Below are positions 1 through 7,687 of a DNA stretch of 64,000 bases, piece after piece (the stretch's first letter is position 1; each line of letters starts with the position of its first letter). The DNA comes from Streptomyces sp. GESEQ-35 (GTDB taxonomy: Bacteria > Actinomycetota > Actinomycetes > Streptomycetales > Streptomycetaceae), in the NCBI RefSeq assembly GCF_017948485.1, contig NZ_JAFFSX010000002.1, forward strand, positions 620,001 through 684,000. The letters run 5' to 3'. Below the pieces are notes generated by a model. That model had not been told where the DNA came from. It searched no databases and was given only the letters and a program-made list of their open reading frames with translations. The translations under genes were made by a program, and so were the position numbers.

Positions 1-208
1 GGTGGGAGCAACTCCCGGTCACCGAGGGCAGTTTGAGAGCCGACAGAACGAACGTGAAGGCTCCGGAGGCGCCGAGGAGCAGGGTGCTCTCCGGGTGCTC
101 CCTGACCTCACGGGTGAGTGACCGGACTCCGTGGACGACAAATGGCGCCGACGCGACGCTCCAGGCGACCGCGTGCGCCGGAGGCAGAAATCCCTCGGCT
201 ATGTGCAT
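1..208 (-). CDS. cbiM: Cobalt ECF transporter component CbiM, 5' part (cut by window edge)
   Basis: Only the first 69 codons lie in the window; the gene runs off its left edge. The product begins [10 protein letters not shown] and reaches [13 protein letters not shown], which are the conserved N-terminal motif and first-loop motif of CbiM, the membrane component that sets cobalt specificity in energy-coupling-factor uptake systems. In CbiM the N-terminal His2 takes part in metal binding, and both His2 and the later Ser-His are present. The ATG lies 43 nt downstream of a cobalamin riboswitch on the same strand, so B12 status should control expression. CbiN, CbiQ and CbiO would be expected further left, outside the window. 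The family call is confident despite truncation because both signature segments are intact. Nickel transport by a related protein is the main alternative. Confidence 0.9.
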   Translation of the reverse strand, partial: MHIAEGFLPPAHAVAWSVASAPFVVHGVRSLTREVREHPESTLLLGASGAFTFVLSALKLPSVTGSCSH

Positions 209-250
209 GGCTCAGCAGACCCTCTCCAGCACCTCGTGGATGGTTGACGT

Positions 251-415
251 GCCTTGGCCGGTCTCCTGGCTGACGGGTACCACCGCCCGTGCTCCGCCTT
301 CCCGGGTCCCGAAGAACCCAGTGGCTGCCCGTGAGGGCCGGAGCCGGACTTCCCGATTCACAGTGGCGAGGGCCGCACCGGCATCACACCGGATTTCCCG
401 TTCACCAAGGCGTGG
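251..415 (-). promoter_or_regulatory. Cobalamin (B12) riboswitch upstream of cbiM
   Basis: Read on the minus strand, the leader contains the ordered conserved blocks of the cobalamin riboswitch: GGGAA then CCGGTG, the GCGGCCCTCGCCACTGT core, a second GCCACTGG, CGGGAAGGC, and finally a B12 box, GTCAGCCAGGAGACCGGCC (plus-strand 257-275). Spacing and order match the family. The cbiM ATG follows the B12 box by about 45 nt, which suits adenosylcobalamin-dependent masking of the ribosome-binding site, the usual mode in actinobacteria. Outer boundaries are approximate. Confidence 0.92.
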
Positions 416-480
416 TGACAGTAGTGGGCACTCGGGGGTGGTGACAAGCCGTGCACGGGGGCGCACGGGGGAGTGAACAG

Positions 481-627
481 CGCGGAGCGCTCCGCTGGAA
501 GGGCCGCGGGAAGGGCCGCGATGTCGTCGGTTCGCTGCGGCGCCGTCGTGGCTGGTCGCGCCCACCCGGCGGAGCCGCATATGGATACAGCCCCGCGCCC
601 CTTCGGGGCGCTGCCGAACCGCAGCCG
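481..627 (+). repeat. Dispersed palindromic repeat, copy A (long form)
   Basis: The copy begins with the perfect palindrome GCGGAGCGCTCCGC and has the family core (CTGCGGCGCCGTCGTGGCTG). It then has the long-form middle (GGCGGAGCCGCATATGGATA) and ends in the GC hairpin GCGCCCCTTCGGGGCGC plus a GAACCGCAGCC tail. It fills the gap between the 3' end of the Tap-like peptidase gene and the cbiM leader. Six related copies occur in this window. Confidence 0.85.
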
Positions 628-643
628 GCCTCACCCGACCTGC

Positions 644-2149
644 TCAGCGGCCGTCGCCGCCGGGGTCCGGCAGCCCCGGCCCCGTACACCGCACGTCCGC
701 GGCCGGAACCTCTCCGCCCACGAGATACGCGGCCACCGTGCCGTCCACGCAGGCGTTGCCGCGGCTGGCGAACACGCCGTGCGAGTAGTCGTCGGCGAGG
801 GTGATCAGCCGCGAGCCCGGCAGCACCTTGCCCAGCTCGCGGGCCCCCTCGATGGGAGTGACCGGGTCGTGCGCGGAGGCGACCAGCAGGACCGGCGGAG
901 CGTCGGGGCTGCCGAGCGGGGTCCGCCGGGCGGGCCGGTACTGCCAGTAGGCGCAGGTGGACGCCTCCATGCCGGTCAGGACCGGCTGGGCGTCGATACG
1001 GCGGGTGCGGCGGAGGTCCGCCAGGATGCTGTCCGGCGTGGGCGCGGGACCGTCGGCGCACTTGACGATGCGGTTGGCCGCCTCGTAGTTGCGGGAGTCG
1101 GGGCTGTCGAACGCCGCGCCGGGCCGGAGTCCGTCCGTGGTGCCGTCGTTCAGGTAGGTCCGCATCCCGTCGGCGAGACCCGCCCAGCGTTCGGTTCGGC
1201 CGAGAGCGCGGTAGACGGCACGGTCGAACTCGGACGCCCCGAAGCCGTCCACGGGTACGGAGCCCAGCCCTCGGCGCACCCGCAGATAGGCCCGGCGTAC
1301 GTCATCCGCGCCCGAGCCCAGACCGAAGCGCTCGGCATGGGCTGCGGTCCACTCGAAGAACGTGTCCCGCTGCCGCAGCAGCTCCCGGCTCTGGAGCACG
1401 TCGAAGTCGTACCAGTTCCAGGGCCCGACCACACTGTCCAGCACCATCCGCCCGACCCGCCGCGGGAACAGTGCCGCATAGGCCGCGCCGAGATAACTGC
1501 CGTACGACACCCCGAGGAAGCTCGTCCTGGGCTCGCCGAGCGCGGCGCGTATGGCGTCCATGTCGTACGCCGTCTGCTCGGTGGACAGATACGGCAGGAC
1601 GTCGCCCGCGCCCGTCGCGCAGTCGTCGGCCATGTCCCGCAGCGAGGCGAGGTGGGCCCGTTCCGCCGTCGGACCCACCGGCACGGGATCCGCGCCCGGA
1701 CTGTCGAACAGGCCGCCCATGGCGCCGCAGTCGACCGGTGAGCTCCGGCCGACGCCGCGCGGGTCGAAGCCGATGACGTCGTACGAACGCCGCACGCTCT
1801 CGGGGAGTTTGGCGCGCTTGGTCACCGCGTAGGCGAGCCCGGAGCCGCCAGGACCGCCGGGGTTCACCAGCAGGATGCCGCGTCGCTCGGCGGGCGTGCC
1901 GGAGGCGGGGACGCGGGAGACGGCGATGGTCAGGCGCGGTCCCTCCGGGTGGTGCCGGTCGAGCGGGACGCTGATCCGACCGCACTCGACGCGGTCGGGT
2001 GCGGTCGGGCGCGGTACGGAGTCGGGGCAGTCGCCGAATCGGACGGCCGGTGTCGGGGGTGCGGCCTGGGCGGGAGCGGCCGTGGGGAGTAGCGCCAGGG
2101 CGCACAGAATCGCCGCGGATCGGGTGTGGACGGACAAAGGGAGCCCCAA
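644..2149 (-). CDS. Secreted alpha/beta hydrolase, tripeptidyl aminopeptidase (Tap/SlpD-E) type
   Basis: About 501 aa with an N-terminal hydrophobic signal segment ending near APAQAAPP. The order is that of Streptomyces secreted tripeptidyl/proline aminopeptidases of the S33-like family. An oxyanion-loop LLVNPGGPGGSG lies near residue 100, FDPRGVG near 130, and nucleophile Ser215 sits in GVSYGS. A late SAHDPVTP (Asp) and DYSHG (His) complete the triad, and Cys residues sit in the C-terminal Tap domain. The likely role is removal of N-terminal peptides from extracellular proteins or peptides. No ATG or GTG precedes the signal peptide; TTG at 2149 or TTG at 2137 are the available starts, so the start is uncertain. 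The gene diverges from the metallophore-candidate operon across 134 bp that holds a Zur-like site. A paralogue lies at 45360-46949. Confidence 0.88.
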   Translation of the reverse strand: MGLPLSVHTRSAAILCALALLPTAAPAQAAPPTPAVRFGDCPDSVPRPTAPDRVECGRISVPLDRHHPEGPRLTIAVSRVPASGTPAERRGILLVNPGGPGGSGLAYAVTKRAKLPESVRRSYDVIGFDPRGVGRSSPVDCGAMGGLFDSPGADPVPVGPTAERAHLASLRDMADDCATGAGDVLPYLSTEQTAYDMDAIRAALGEPRTSFLGVSYGSYLGAAYAALFPRRVGRMVLDSVVGPWNWYDFDVLQSRELLRQRDTFFEWTAAHAERFGLGSGADDVRRAYLRVRRGLGSVPVDGFGASEFDRAVYRALGRTERWAGLADGMRTYLNDGTTDGLRPGAAFDSPDSRNYEAANRIVKCADGPAPTPDSILADLRRTRRIDAQPVLTGMEASTCAYWQYRPARRTPLGSPDAPPVLLVASAHDPVTPIEGARELGKVLPGSRLITLADDYSHGVFASRGNACVDGTVAAYLVGGEVPAADVRCTGPGLPDPGGDGR

Positions 2150-2168
2150 GGTGATGTCGTTCTGTCGG

Positions 2169-2197
2169 ATGACAATGAAAATGATTATCGATAACGT
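2169..2197 (+). promoter_or_regulatory. Promoter with Zur-like operator in its spacer
   Basis: ATGACA (2169-2174) and TAACGT (2192-2197) form a sigma-70-like -35/-10 pair with 17-nt spacing. The spacer contains TGAAAATGATTATCG (2176-2190), which matches 13 of 15 positions of the ideal 7-1-7 palindrome TGAAAATGATTTTCA that I recall for actinobacterial Zur boxes. A repressor bound here would occlude RNA polymerase. The A/T-rich run stands out in GC-rich DNA. A hairpin (CCCCCT 2216-2221 with AGGGGG 2230-2235, plus outer CCCGG/CCGGG) follows in the leader of the ATP-grasp gene. The Zur assignment is inference; another Fur-family repressor is possible. Confidence 0.65.
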
Positions 2198-2283
2198 AGC
2201 CGAGTCAAGACCCGGCCCCCTCCCGTCCGAGGGGGATTCCGGGCTGCCCTGACGTCTGAACCACCTGTGGGAAAAGGGGAGTT

Positions 2284-3540
2284 GTGGCTCATCTGCTGAT
2301 GGTCGAGAGCTGGGTCGGTGCCATGAGCCGACTGCTGCCGAGAGCGATCCGGGAGAGCGGGCACGAGTTCACGTTCCTCACCCGTGACCTGCATCACTAC
2401 CTCCGGTCGGCGCCGGAGGGGACCGCGCATCCGCTGCTCGGCGCCCGCCATGTGATCACCGCCGACACGAACGACCTCGACGCCCTGCTGCCCGAGATCG
2501 AGCGGCTGCACACGGCGTTCGGCTTCGACGGGGTGCTGACGTCCTGCGACTACTACCTCCCGGCCGTGGCGCGCATCGCCGGACACCTCGGCCTGCCCGG
2601 TCCCGGCCCCGAGGCGGTGACGAACGCCTGCCGCAAGGACGCCACCCGCCGCGTCCTCGCCGACGCGGGCCTGCCGCAGCCGCGCTTCGCCGTGCACGAG
2701 GAGTGGGCCGACATCGCGCGGGCCGCCGGGGAGATCGGCTATCCGCTGGTGGTCAAGCCCGTCGACCTGTGTGCGGGCATGTATGTACGGCGGGTCGACG
2801 ACGAGGCCCAACTGGCGGTTTCCGTCCGGGCGTTGGGTGACTTCCCGGTCAATGCGCGCGGGCAGCGCCGGGCGCCAGTCGTCCTGCTCGAAGAGCTGCT
2901 GGACGGCCCCGAGGTGAGCGTCGAGACCGTTTCCCACGCGGGCGCGGTCCATGTGGTCGGCGTGACCGACAAGAGCGTCGGCGGCGCCCCCGCCTTCATC
3001 GAGACCGGCCATATGTTCCCCGCCGCGCTGACGTCGGCCGACACCGAGGCCGCCGAGCAGACCGCGCTGGGCGCCCTGAAGGCCCTGGGCCTGACGGACG
3101 GCGTCGTCGCCCACACCGAGATCAAGCTCACCATTGCCGGTCCGCGCGTCGTCGAGGTCAACCCGCGGCCCGCCGGAAACCGCATCACCGAGCTCGTACG
3201 CCACGTCACCGGCATCGACCTCGCCGCCGCCTTCGTCGAAGTCGCCCTCGGCCGCGCACCCGACCTGCGCCGCACGGACACCGGCCTGCGCAGTGCCGCC
3301 ATCGGCTTCCTGGTCCCGCACACCGACGGGACGCTCGAAGCGCTGGACGGCTCCGAACTCCCTGACGAACCCGGTGTGTTGGAGGTGCGGCTCGCCGAGC
3401 CGGGCAAGACCGTGCACGCGGCGGGCAGCAACAACGAATACCTCGGGCACGTCATGGCGGGCGACACCGACGGGCCCGGCGCCCGCGACCGCGTCGAGGC
3501 GCTGCTGGCCGGCCTGCGGGCGGGACTGGTGATCCGATGA
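2284..3540 (+). CDS. ATP-grasp ligase, first gene of candidate metallophore operon
   Basis: 418 aa, GTG start behind GGGGAG. Family landmarks are an N-terminal Rossmann-like region (FDGVLTSCDYY near residue 85), the lysine strand YPLVVKPVD, a nucleotide-contact segment VVLLEELLDGPEVSVE, and the metal-binding VVEVNPRPAGN. This is the carboxylate-amine ligase fold (BacD/L-amino-acid ligase-like), which joins a carboxyl group to an amine through an acyl phosphate. The substrate cannot be read from sequence. Its stop overlaps the next start (ATGA at 3537-3540), so it is translationally coupled to the DUF364 gene. As the only evident condensing enzyme in the operon, it is the best candidate for linking the amino-acid building blocks of the product. 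Confidence 0.88.
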   Translation: MAHLLMVESWVGAMSRLLPRAIRESGHEFTFLTRDLHHYLRSAPEGTAHPLLGARHVITADTNDLDALLPEIERLHTAFGFDGVLTSCDYYLPAVARIAGHLGLPGPGPEAVTNACRKDATRRVLADAGLPQPRFAVHEEWADIARAAGEIGYPLVVKPVDLCAGMYVRRVDDEAQLAVSVRALGDFPVNARGQRRAPVVLLEELLDGPEVSVETVSHAGAVHVVGVTDKSVGGAPAFIETGHMFPAALTSADTEAAEQTALGALKALGLTDGVVAHTEIKLTIAGPRVVEVNPRPAGNRITELVRHVTGIDLAAAFVEVALGRAPDLRRTDTGLRSAAIGFLVPHTDGTLEALDGSELPDEPGVLEVRLAEPGKTVHAAGSNNEYLGHVMAGDTDGPGARDRVEALLAGLRAGLVIR

Positions 3541-4364
3541 CCACGACCGAGACCGCCACGACCGTGCTCGACGACCTCATACTCCGGGTCCGGGCCGGCG
3601 AACTCGGCCCGGACCCGGCCGCCCGCCGCATCGCCGTCGCGTTCACCACCTGTCAGGCCGTACGGCACGACGGGCGCGGCACCGGCTACCGCAACGAGGT
3701 GCTCAGCCTGCGCCTCGCGGAGGCAGTCGGCTCCTGCGCTGTCGAACCCGGCGCGCTGCCCGCCGGCGCGCTCGACGACTGCGTCGGCGCGGACGTGGCC
3801 CGGCTCCTGGAGCATCCGCTGCTCCCGGTACGCGTGGCCGCGCTGGACGCCTACCTCATGCACGTCACCCCGCACACCCCGGGCAACGGGGCGCGTCCCG
3901 TCCCGCTGCCCGCCGGAACCTCGCTGGAGAAGTCCCGGGCCCGGGCGCAGTCCGTCGTCCAGCTGCTCGATCTGCGGCCGGGCGCCACGGTGCTGGTGGT
4001 CGGCGTGGTCAACTCCCTGCTGGAGGCGCTGCGTTCGCGCGGGCTCGGCTATGTGCCCTGCGATCTCAAGGGTGGCGAGACCGAGTTCGGCGAGACGGTC
4101 GCCGGTGACGCGCTCGCCGCGGCCGACCGCTGTGACGCGCTGCTCGTCTCCGGGATGACCCTGGGCAACGGCACCTTCGAACCGCTGCGGCGGCACGCCC
4201 TGCGGCACGGCAAGCAGCTGGTGATGTTCGCGCAGACCGGCAGCGCCGTGCTGCCCCGCTTCCTCGGGCACGGGGTGAGCGCCGTGTGCGCGGAGCCGTA
4301 CCCCTTCTTCTGGCTGGACGGCGGGCCCGGAGTGATCCACCGATACCGCGGGGGCGTCCGATGA
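3537..4364 (+). CDS. DUF4213/DUF364 protein (putative heavy-metal chelation domain)
   Basis: 275 aa. The N-terminal half (VAFTTCQAVRHDGRGTGYRNEVL) fits DUF4213. The C-terminal half has a Rossmann-like strand TVLVVGVVNSLLEAL, then LVSGMTLGNGTFEPL and a terminal YPFFWLDGGPG, as in DUF364, a family annotated as putative heavy-metal chelation. The biochemical activity of these proteins is not established. Related proteins occur next to metal and corrinoid genes, which suits this operon. The gene is coupled on both sides by 4-nt overlaps (ATGA at 3537 and at 4361). In the operon it may bind the metal-ligand complex or act on a PLP or amino-acid intermediate. The domain call is fairly confident and the function is unknown. 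Confidence 0.78.
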   Translation: MTTTETATTVLDDLILRVRAGELGPDPAARRIAVAFTTCQAVRHDGRGTGYRNEVLSLRLAEAVGSCAVEPGALPAGALDDCVGADVARLLEHPLLPVRVAALDAYLMHVTPHTPGNGARPVPLPAGTSLEKSRARAQSVVQLLDLRPGATVLVVGVVNSLLEALRSRGLGYVPCDLKGGETEFGETVAGDALAAADRCDALLVSGMTLGNGTFEPLRRHALRHGKQLVMFAQTGSAVLPRFLGHGVSAVCAEPYPFFWLDGGPGVIHRYRGGVR

Positions 4365-5440
4365 CCGCCACCGCCGTACGGGCCGTCGCCCGCCCGGAGT
4401 TGCTCGACCTGCTGGGCCGCACGCCGACCGTCCGCATCACCGCCGATCTGCCCGGACCCCACCCCGGATTCTGGGCCAAGCTCGAAGGGCTCGCGGCGGG
4501 CGGGATGAAGGCGCGGGCGGCCGTGTCGATGCTGCACGGTGCCCGCGAGCGCGGTGAACTGCGGCCCGGCGCGCCGGTTGTGGAGTCCACCTCGGGCACG
4601 CTCGGCATCGGCCTGGCGTTCGCCGGACAGGCGCTCGGCCACCCGGTGGTGCTGGTCGGCGACAGTGAACTGGAGCCGTCCATGCGGCAGTTGCTGCGCG
4701 CGCACGGCGTCCGGCTGGAGATCGTGGACCGCCCGGCACCCCGGGGCGGCTGGCAGGCCGCACGCCTCGCCCGGCTGCGGGAGCTGTGCGCGGTCCTGCC
4801 CGACGCCTACTGGCCGGACCAGTACAACAACCCCGACAACACCACCGGTTACGCCACTCTCGCCGCCGAACTCGCCACCCGGCTGGACCACTTGGACGTC
4901 CTGGTGTGCAGCGTCGGCACCGGCGGGCACAGCGCGGGCGTCATCGGCCCGCTGCGCCGCCACTGGCCCGCTCTGCGGCTCATCGGCGTCGACGCGACCG
5001 GCTCCACCATCTTCGGCCAGCCCGCCCGGCCGAGGCTGATGCGCGGCCTGGGCAGCAGCATCCACCCGCGCAATGTCGCCTACGACGCCTTCGACGAGGT
5101 GCACTGGGTCGGCCCCGCCGAGGCCGTGGACAGCTGCCGGCGGCTCGCCCGGGGCAGCTTCGTCAGCGGCGGCTGGAGCACCGGCGCGGTCGCGCTCGTC
5201 GCCGCCTGGGCGGCCCGCGTCCACCCCGGGGCGGTTGTCGCCACCGTTTTCCCCGACGGTCCGCACCGTTATCTCGGAACCGTTTTCGACGACGACTTCA
5301 CCACCGCGCACGGCATCGACCCGTCCACCGCGGCCACCCGGCCCGTCGAGATCCCGCACCCCCGCGCCGCCGAGGCGACCGGCTGGGCCCGCTGCACCCG
5401 CGTGACCGATCCGCTCGACTCCCCGAAAGAAGCCCTGTGA
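4361..5440 (+). CDS. PLP-dependent cysteine synthase-like enzyme
   Basis: 359 aa, ATG overlapping the previous stop. It has fold-type II PLP features. The Schiff-base lysine is Lys50 in AAGGMKARAA, in place of the usual SVKDR. TSGT at 77-80 is the amino-acid carboxylate loop, and the phosphate loop is GTGGHSAG. YWPDQYNNPDN precedes it, as in CysK/CysM and SbnA relatives. SbnA-type enzymes make N-(carboxy-aminoethyl)glutamate or diaminopropionate precursors of siderophores by beta-replacement on an activated serine. A similar beta-replacement, attaching an amine to a C3 unit, is the reasonable guess here. No SbnB-type dehydrogenase is next to it, so the chemistry need not be that of staphyloferrin B. 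GTGA coupling follows (5437-5440). Confidence 0.85.
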   Translation: MTATAVRAVARPELLDLLGRTPTVRITADLPGPHPGFWAKLEGLAAGGMKARAAVSMLHGARERGELRPGAPVVESTSGTLGIGLAFAGQALGHPVVLVGDSELEPSMRQLLRAHGVRLEIVDRPAPRGGWQAARLARLRELCAVLPDAYWPDQYNNPDNTTGYATLAAELATRLDHLDVLVCSVGTGGHSAGVIGPLRRHWPALRLIGVDATGSTIFGQPARPRLMRGLGSSIHPRNVAYDAFDEVHWVGPAEAVDSCRRLARGSFVSGGWSTGAVALVAAWAARVHPGAVVATVFPDGPHRYLGTVFDDDFTTAHGIDPSTAATRPVEIPHPRAAEATGWARCTRVTDPLDSPKEAL

Positions 5441-6477
5441 AGGCCACCCGGCGCACCGTACGTCTCGACCTCACCGAGCCGCTGCGCATCTCCCGCTCCA
5501 CCATGTCCGCACGCGACGCCGTGTGGCTGACGATCGAACACGAGGGTCTGTACGGCCATGGAGAAGCCGTCACCAGCGTGTACTACGGGCTCCACGCCGA
5601 CACCCTGGCACGGCACTTCGCGGCCCTCGACCTCAACCGCTTCAGCGACCCGGAGAGCGCCCTGGAGGACCTGAGGGAGGGATGGGACATTCCTCCGGCC
5701 GTCGCCGCCGCCGTCGAGGCCGCGCTCCTCGACCTGGCCGGCAAGCGTGCGGGAAGCCCTGTCCATCGCCTCCTCGGCGCCCCCGCCGCCCCGGTCGCCG
5801 CCACCGCCCGCACCATCGGCATCACCTCGCTCACGCATGCCGCGGCCGAGGCCCGGCGCCTCGCCGCGAGGGGCTTCGAGGTCATCAAGGTCAAGGCGGG
5901 CACGCCCGATCCCGAGGACGACGTCGAGCGCGTACGCGTCATCCGCGACGCCGCCCCCGCCGCACGGCTGCTCCTCGACCCCAACGGCGCCTGGAGCGTG
6001 CCCCAGGCGAAGGCGCTCCTGCCGCGCTACGCGGACCTCGGCGTCGAAGCCGTCGAGCAGCCCCTCGCGCCGGGTGACCCCGAGGCGCTGGGCAGACTGG
6101 CCGAACGCTCACCGCTGCCGGTCATCGCCGACGAGGACGCCGTAAGCCTCGAAGACGCCCGCCGTCTCGCCGGACGCGTGCACGGCGTCAACGTCAAGCT
6201 CGCCAAGTGCGGCGGCGTCCACGCGGCCCTGCGTATCGCCGAGTTGATCGACGGCAGCGGCACGGAGTTGATGCTCGGCTGCCTCACCGCCAGCACCCTC
6301 GGCCTCGCACCCGCCGTCCATCTGGCCGACCGCGCACGCTGGGCCGACCTCGACGGGCATCTGCTGCTCGCCCACGACCCGTGGACCGGGATCGGCGGCG
6401 CCGACGGCTTCGTACGCGCCCCCGACCTGCCGGGGCTCGGCGTCGAGGAGGTGGCCGCCCGTGCGGACGTGGCATGA
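5437..6477 (+). CDS. Enolase-superfamily dipeptide epimerase-like protein
   Basis: 346 aa, GTG overlapping the previous stop. The muconate-lactonizing subgroup signature is complete: general-base lysines Lys151 and Lys153 in KVKAG, metal ligands Asp181 (LLLDPNGAW), Glu207 (VEQPL) and Asp232 (IADED), and the opposite-face lysine in NVKLAKCGG (254-257). This pattern is that of L-Ala-D/L-Glu and related dipeptide epimerases (YkfB/YcjG), and also of N-succinylamino-acid racemases. In this operon it most plausibly inverts an alpha-carbon in an amino-acid or dipeptide intermediate, a role comparable to the racemase CntK in staphylopine synthesis. A role in muropeptide recycling is the main alternative, but the neighbouring ligase and exporter argue against it. 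Confidence 0.87.
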   Translation: MKATRRTVRLDLTEPLRISRSTMSARDAVWLTIEHEGLYGHGEAVTSVYYGLHADTLARHFAALDLNRFSDPESALEDLREGWDIPPAVAAAVEAALLDLAGKRAGSPVHRLLGAPAAPVAATARTIGITSLTHAAAEARRLAARGFEVIKVKAGTPDPEDDVERVRVIRDAAPAARLLLDPNGAWSVPQAKALLPRYADLGVEAVEQPLAPGDPEALGRLAERSPLPVIADEDAVSLEDARRLAGRVHGVNVKLAKCGGVHAALRIAELIDGSGTELMLGCLTASTLGLAPAVHLADRARWADLDGHLLLAHDPWTGIGGADGFVRAPDLPGLGVEEVAARADVA

Positions 6478-7687
6478 GATACGCCAATTCCCGCTCGCCG
6501 TGCGCCTGTTGCTGGTGAACCAGCTCGGCGTCAACACCGGCTTCTATCTGCTCATCCCGTACCTGGCCACCCACCTCACCGAGAACCTGGGCATGTCGGC
6601 GGCCGTCGTCGGCATCGTCCTCGGGGTCCGCAACCTCAGCCAGCAAGGCCTGTTCATCATCGGCGGCTCCGCCTCCGACCGGCTCGGGGCGCGCGGCGTG
6701 ATCATCGCCGGGTGCGCGGTGCGGACCGTCGGGTTCGCGCTGTTCGCGCTCGGTGACGGGCTGCCGGTGCTGCTGGCCGCCTCCGTGCTCAGCGGGCTCG
6801 CGGGCGCGCTGTTCAACCCGGCGGTGCGCGCCTATCTCACGCAGGAGGCGGGGGAGCGGAAGGCGGAGGCGTTCGCGCTGTTCAACGTGTTCGCGACGAC
6901 CGGCGCCCTGATCGGCCCCCTCCTTGGCAGCGCTCTGCTCCTGGTCGACTTCCGTACCTCCGCGCTCACCGCCGCCGGGATCTTCGCGGCCCTCACCGTG
7001 GCCCAGGCGCTGGTGCTGCCCGCGCGGGAAGTGGAGCCGAGCAAGGGCGGGGTCCTCGCCGACTGGCGTGAAGTCGTCGGCAACCGCGCCTTCCTGGCCT
7101 TCGCGCTCGCCATGGTCGGCATGTTCACCCTGGAGAACCAGCTCTATCTGCTGCTGCCCGAGGGCGCCCGCCAGGCAACCGGCTGGGAAGGCGCGGCGGG
7201 GCTCGTCTTCCTCGTCGGCACGGTGTCCAACCTCGCGCTCCAGCTCCGTATCACACGGTCACTCAAGTCCCGTGGAAACAGGGCACGTTGGATCGCGGGA
7301 GGGCTCGCCCTGATGGGGCTGGCATTCGTGCCGCCGGCCTTCGCGACGCAGCACACCGGTCTGTTCGCCGCCCTCCCCGTACTCCTCGGCACCCTCCTCC
7401 TCTACCTCGGCGTCATGATCGCCTCGCCCTTCGTCATGGAGCTGATCCCCGGCTTCGGCCGACCCGAGCTGACCGGCACCTACTTCGGGATCTTCTACGT
7501 CGTCTCCGGCATCGCGGCCGCCGTCGGCAACACCGTCGTCGGCTGGGCCATGGACACGGGCGAACGGCTTCCGTGGCTGTGCTGCGCCCTCTTCGGGCTG
7601 GCCTCGGCGGGCGGGGTCGCCTGGCTGCACCGGCGGGGCGCACTGCCGGTGATCCCGGCTCCGGTCGCCGAACGGAGCACCGTATGA
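6461..7687 (+). CDS. MFS transporter, probable product exporter
   Basis: 408 aa, GTG start overlapping the epimerase gene by 17 nt. About twelve hydrophobic segments can be seen, with an MFS cytoplasmic loop of the SDRLGARG type after the second segment (residue ~70) and a long central basic loop (RITRSLKSRGNRARW). The size and layout match 12-TM drug/metabolite:H+ antiporters. Its place between biosynthetic enzymes and an ABC importer suggests it exports the finished small molecule, as CntE does in the staphylopine operon. Substrate direction cannot be proven from sequence. The next start overlaps its stop (ATGA at 7684). Confidence 0.85.
   Translation: MRTWHEIRQFPLAVRLLLVNQLGVNTGFYLLIPYLATHLTENLGMSAAVVGIVLGVRNLSQQGLFIIGGSASDRLGARGVIIAGCAVRTVGFALFALGDGLPVLLAASVLSGLAGALFNPAVRAYLTQEAGERKAEAFALFNVFATTGALIGPLLGSALLLVDFRTSALTAAGIFAALTVAQALVLPAREVEPSKGGVLADWREVVGNRAFLAFALAMVGMFTLENQLYLLLPEGARQATGWEGAAGLVFLVGTVSNLALQLRITRSLKSRGNRARWIAGGLALMGLAFVPPAFATQHTGLFAALPVLLGTLLLYLGVMIASPFVMELIPGFGRPELTGTYFGIFYVVSGIAAAVGNTVVGWAMDTGERLPWLCCALFGLASAGGVAWLHRRGALPVIPAPVAERSTV

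Noticed and set aside
33..476. 147-aa plus-strand ORF at the left edge
   Set aside because: It is antisense to the cbiM start and the cobalamin riboswitch and has no recognisable domain.
212..634. 140-aa minus-strand ORF ending before cbiM
   Set aside because: It spans the riboswitch and repeat copy A; the conserved RNA blocks explain the sequence better.
2739..4340. 533-aa minus-strand ORF opposite ATP-grasp and DUF364 genes
   Set aside because: Shadow frame; the plus-strand genes have clear family motifs and coupled starts.
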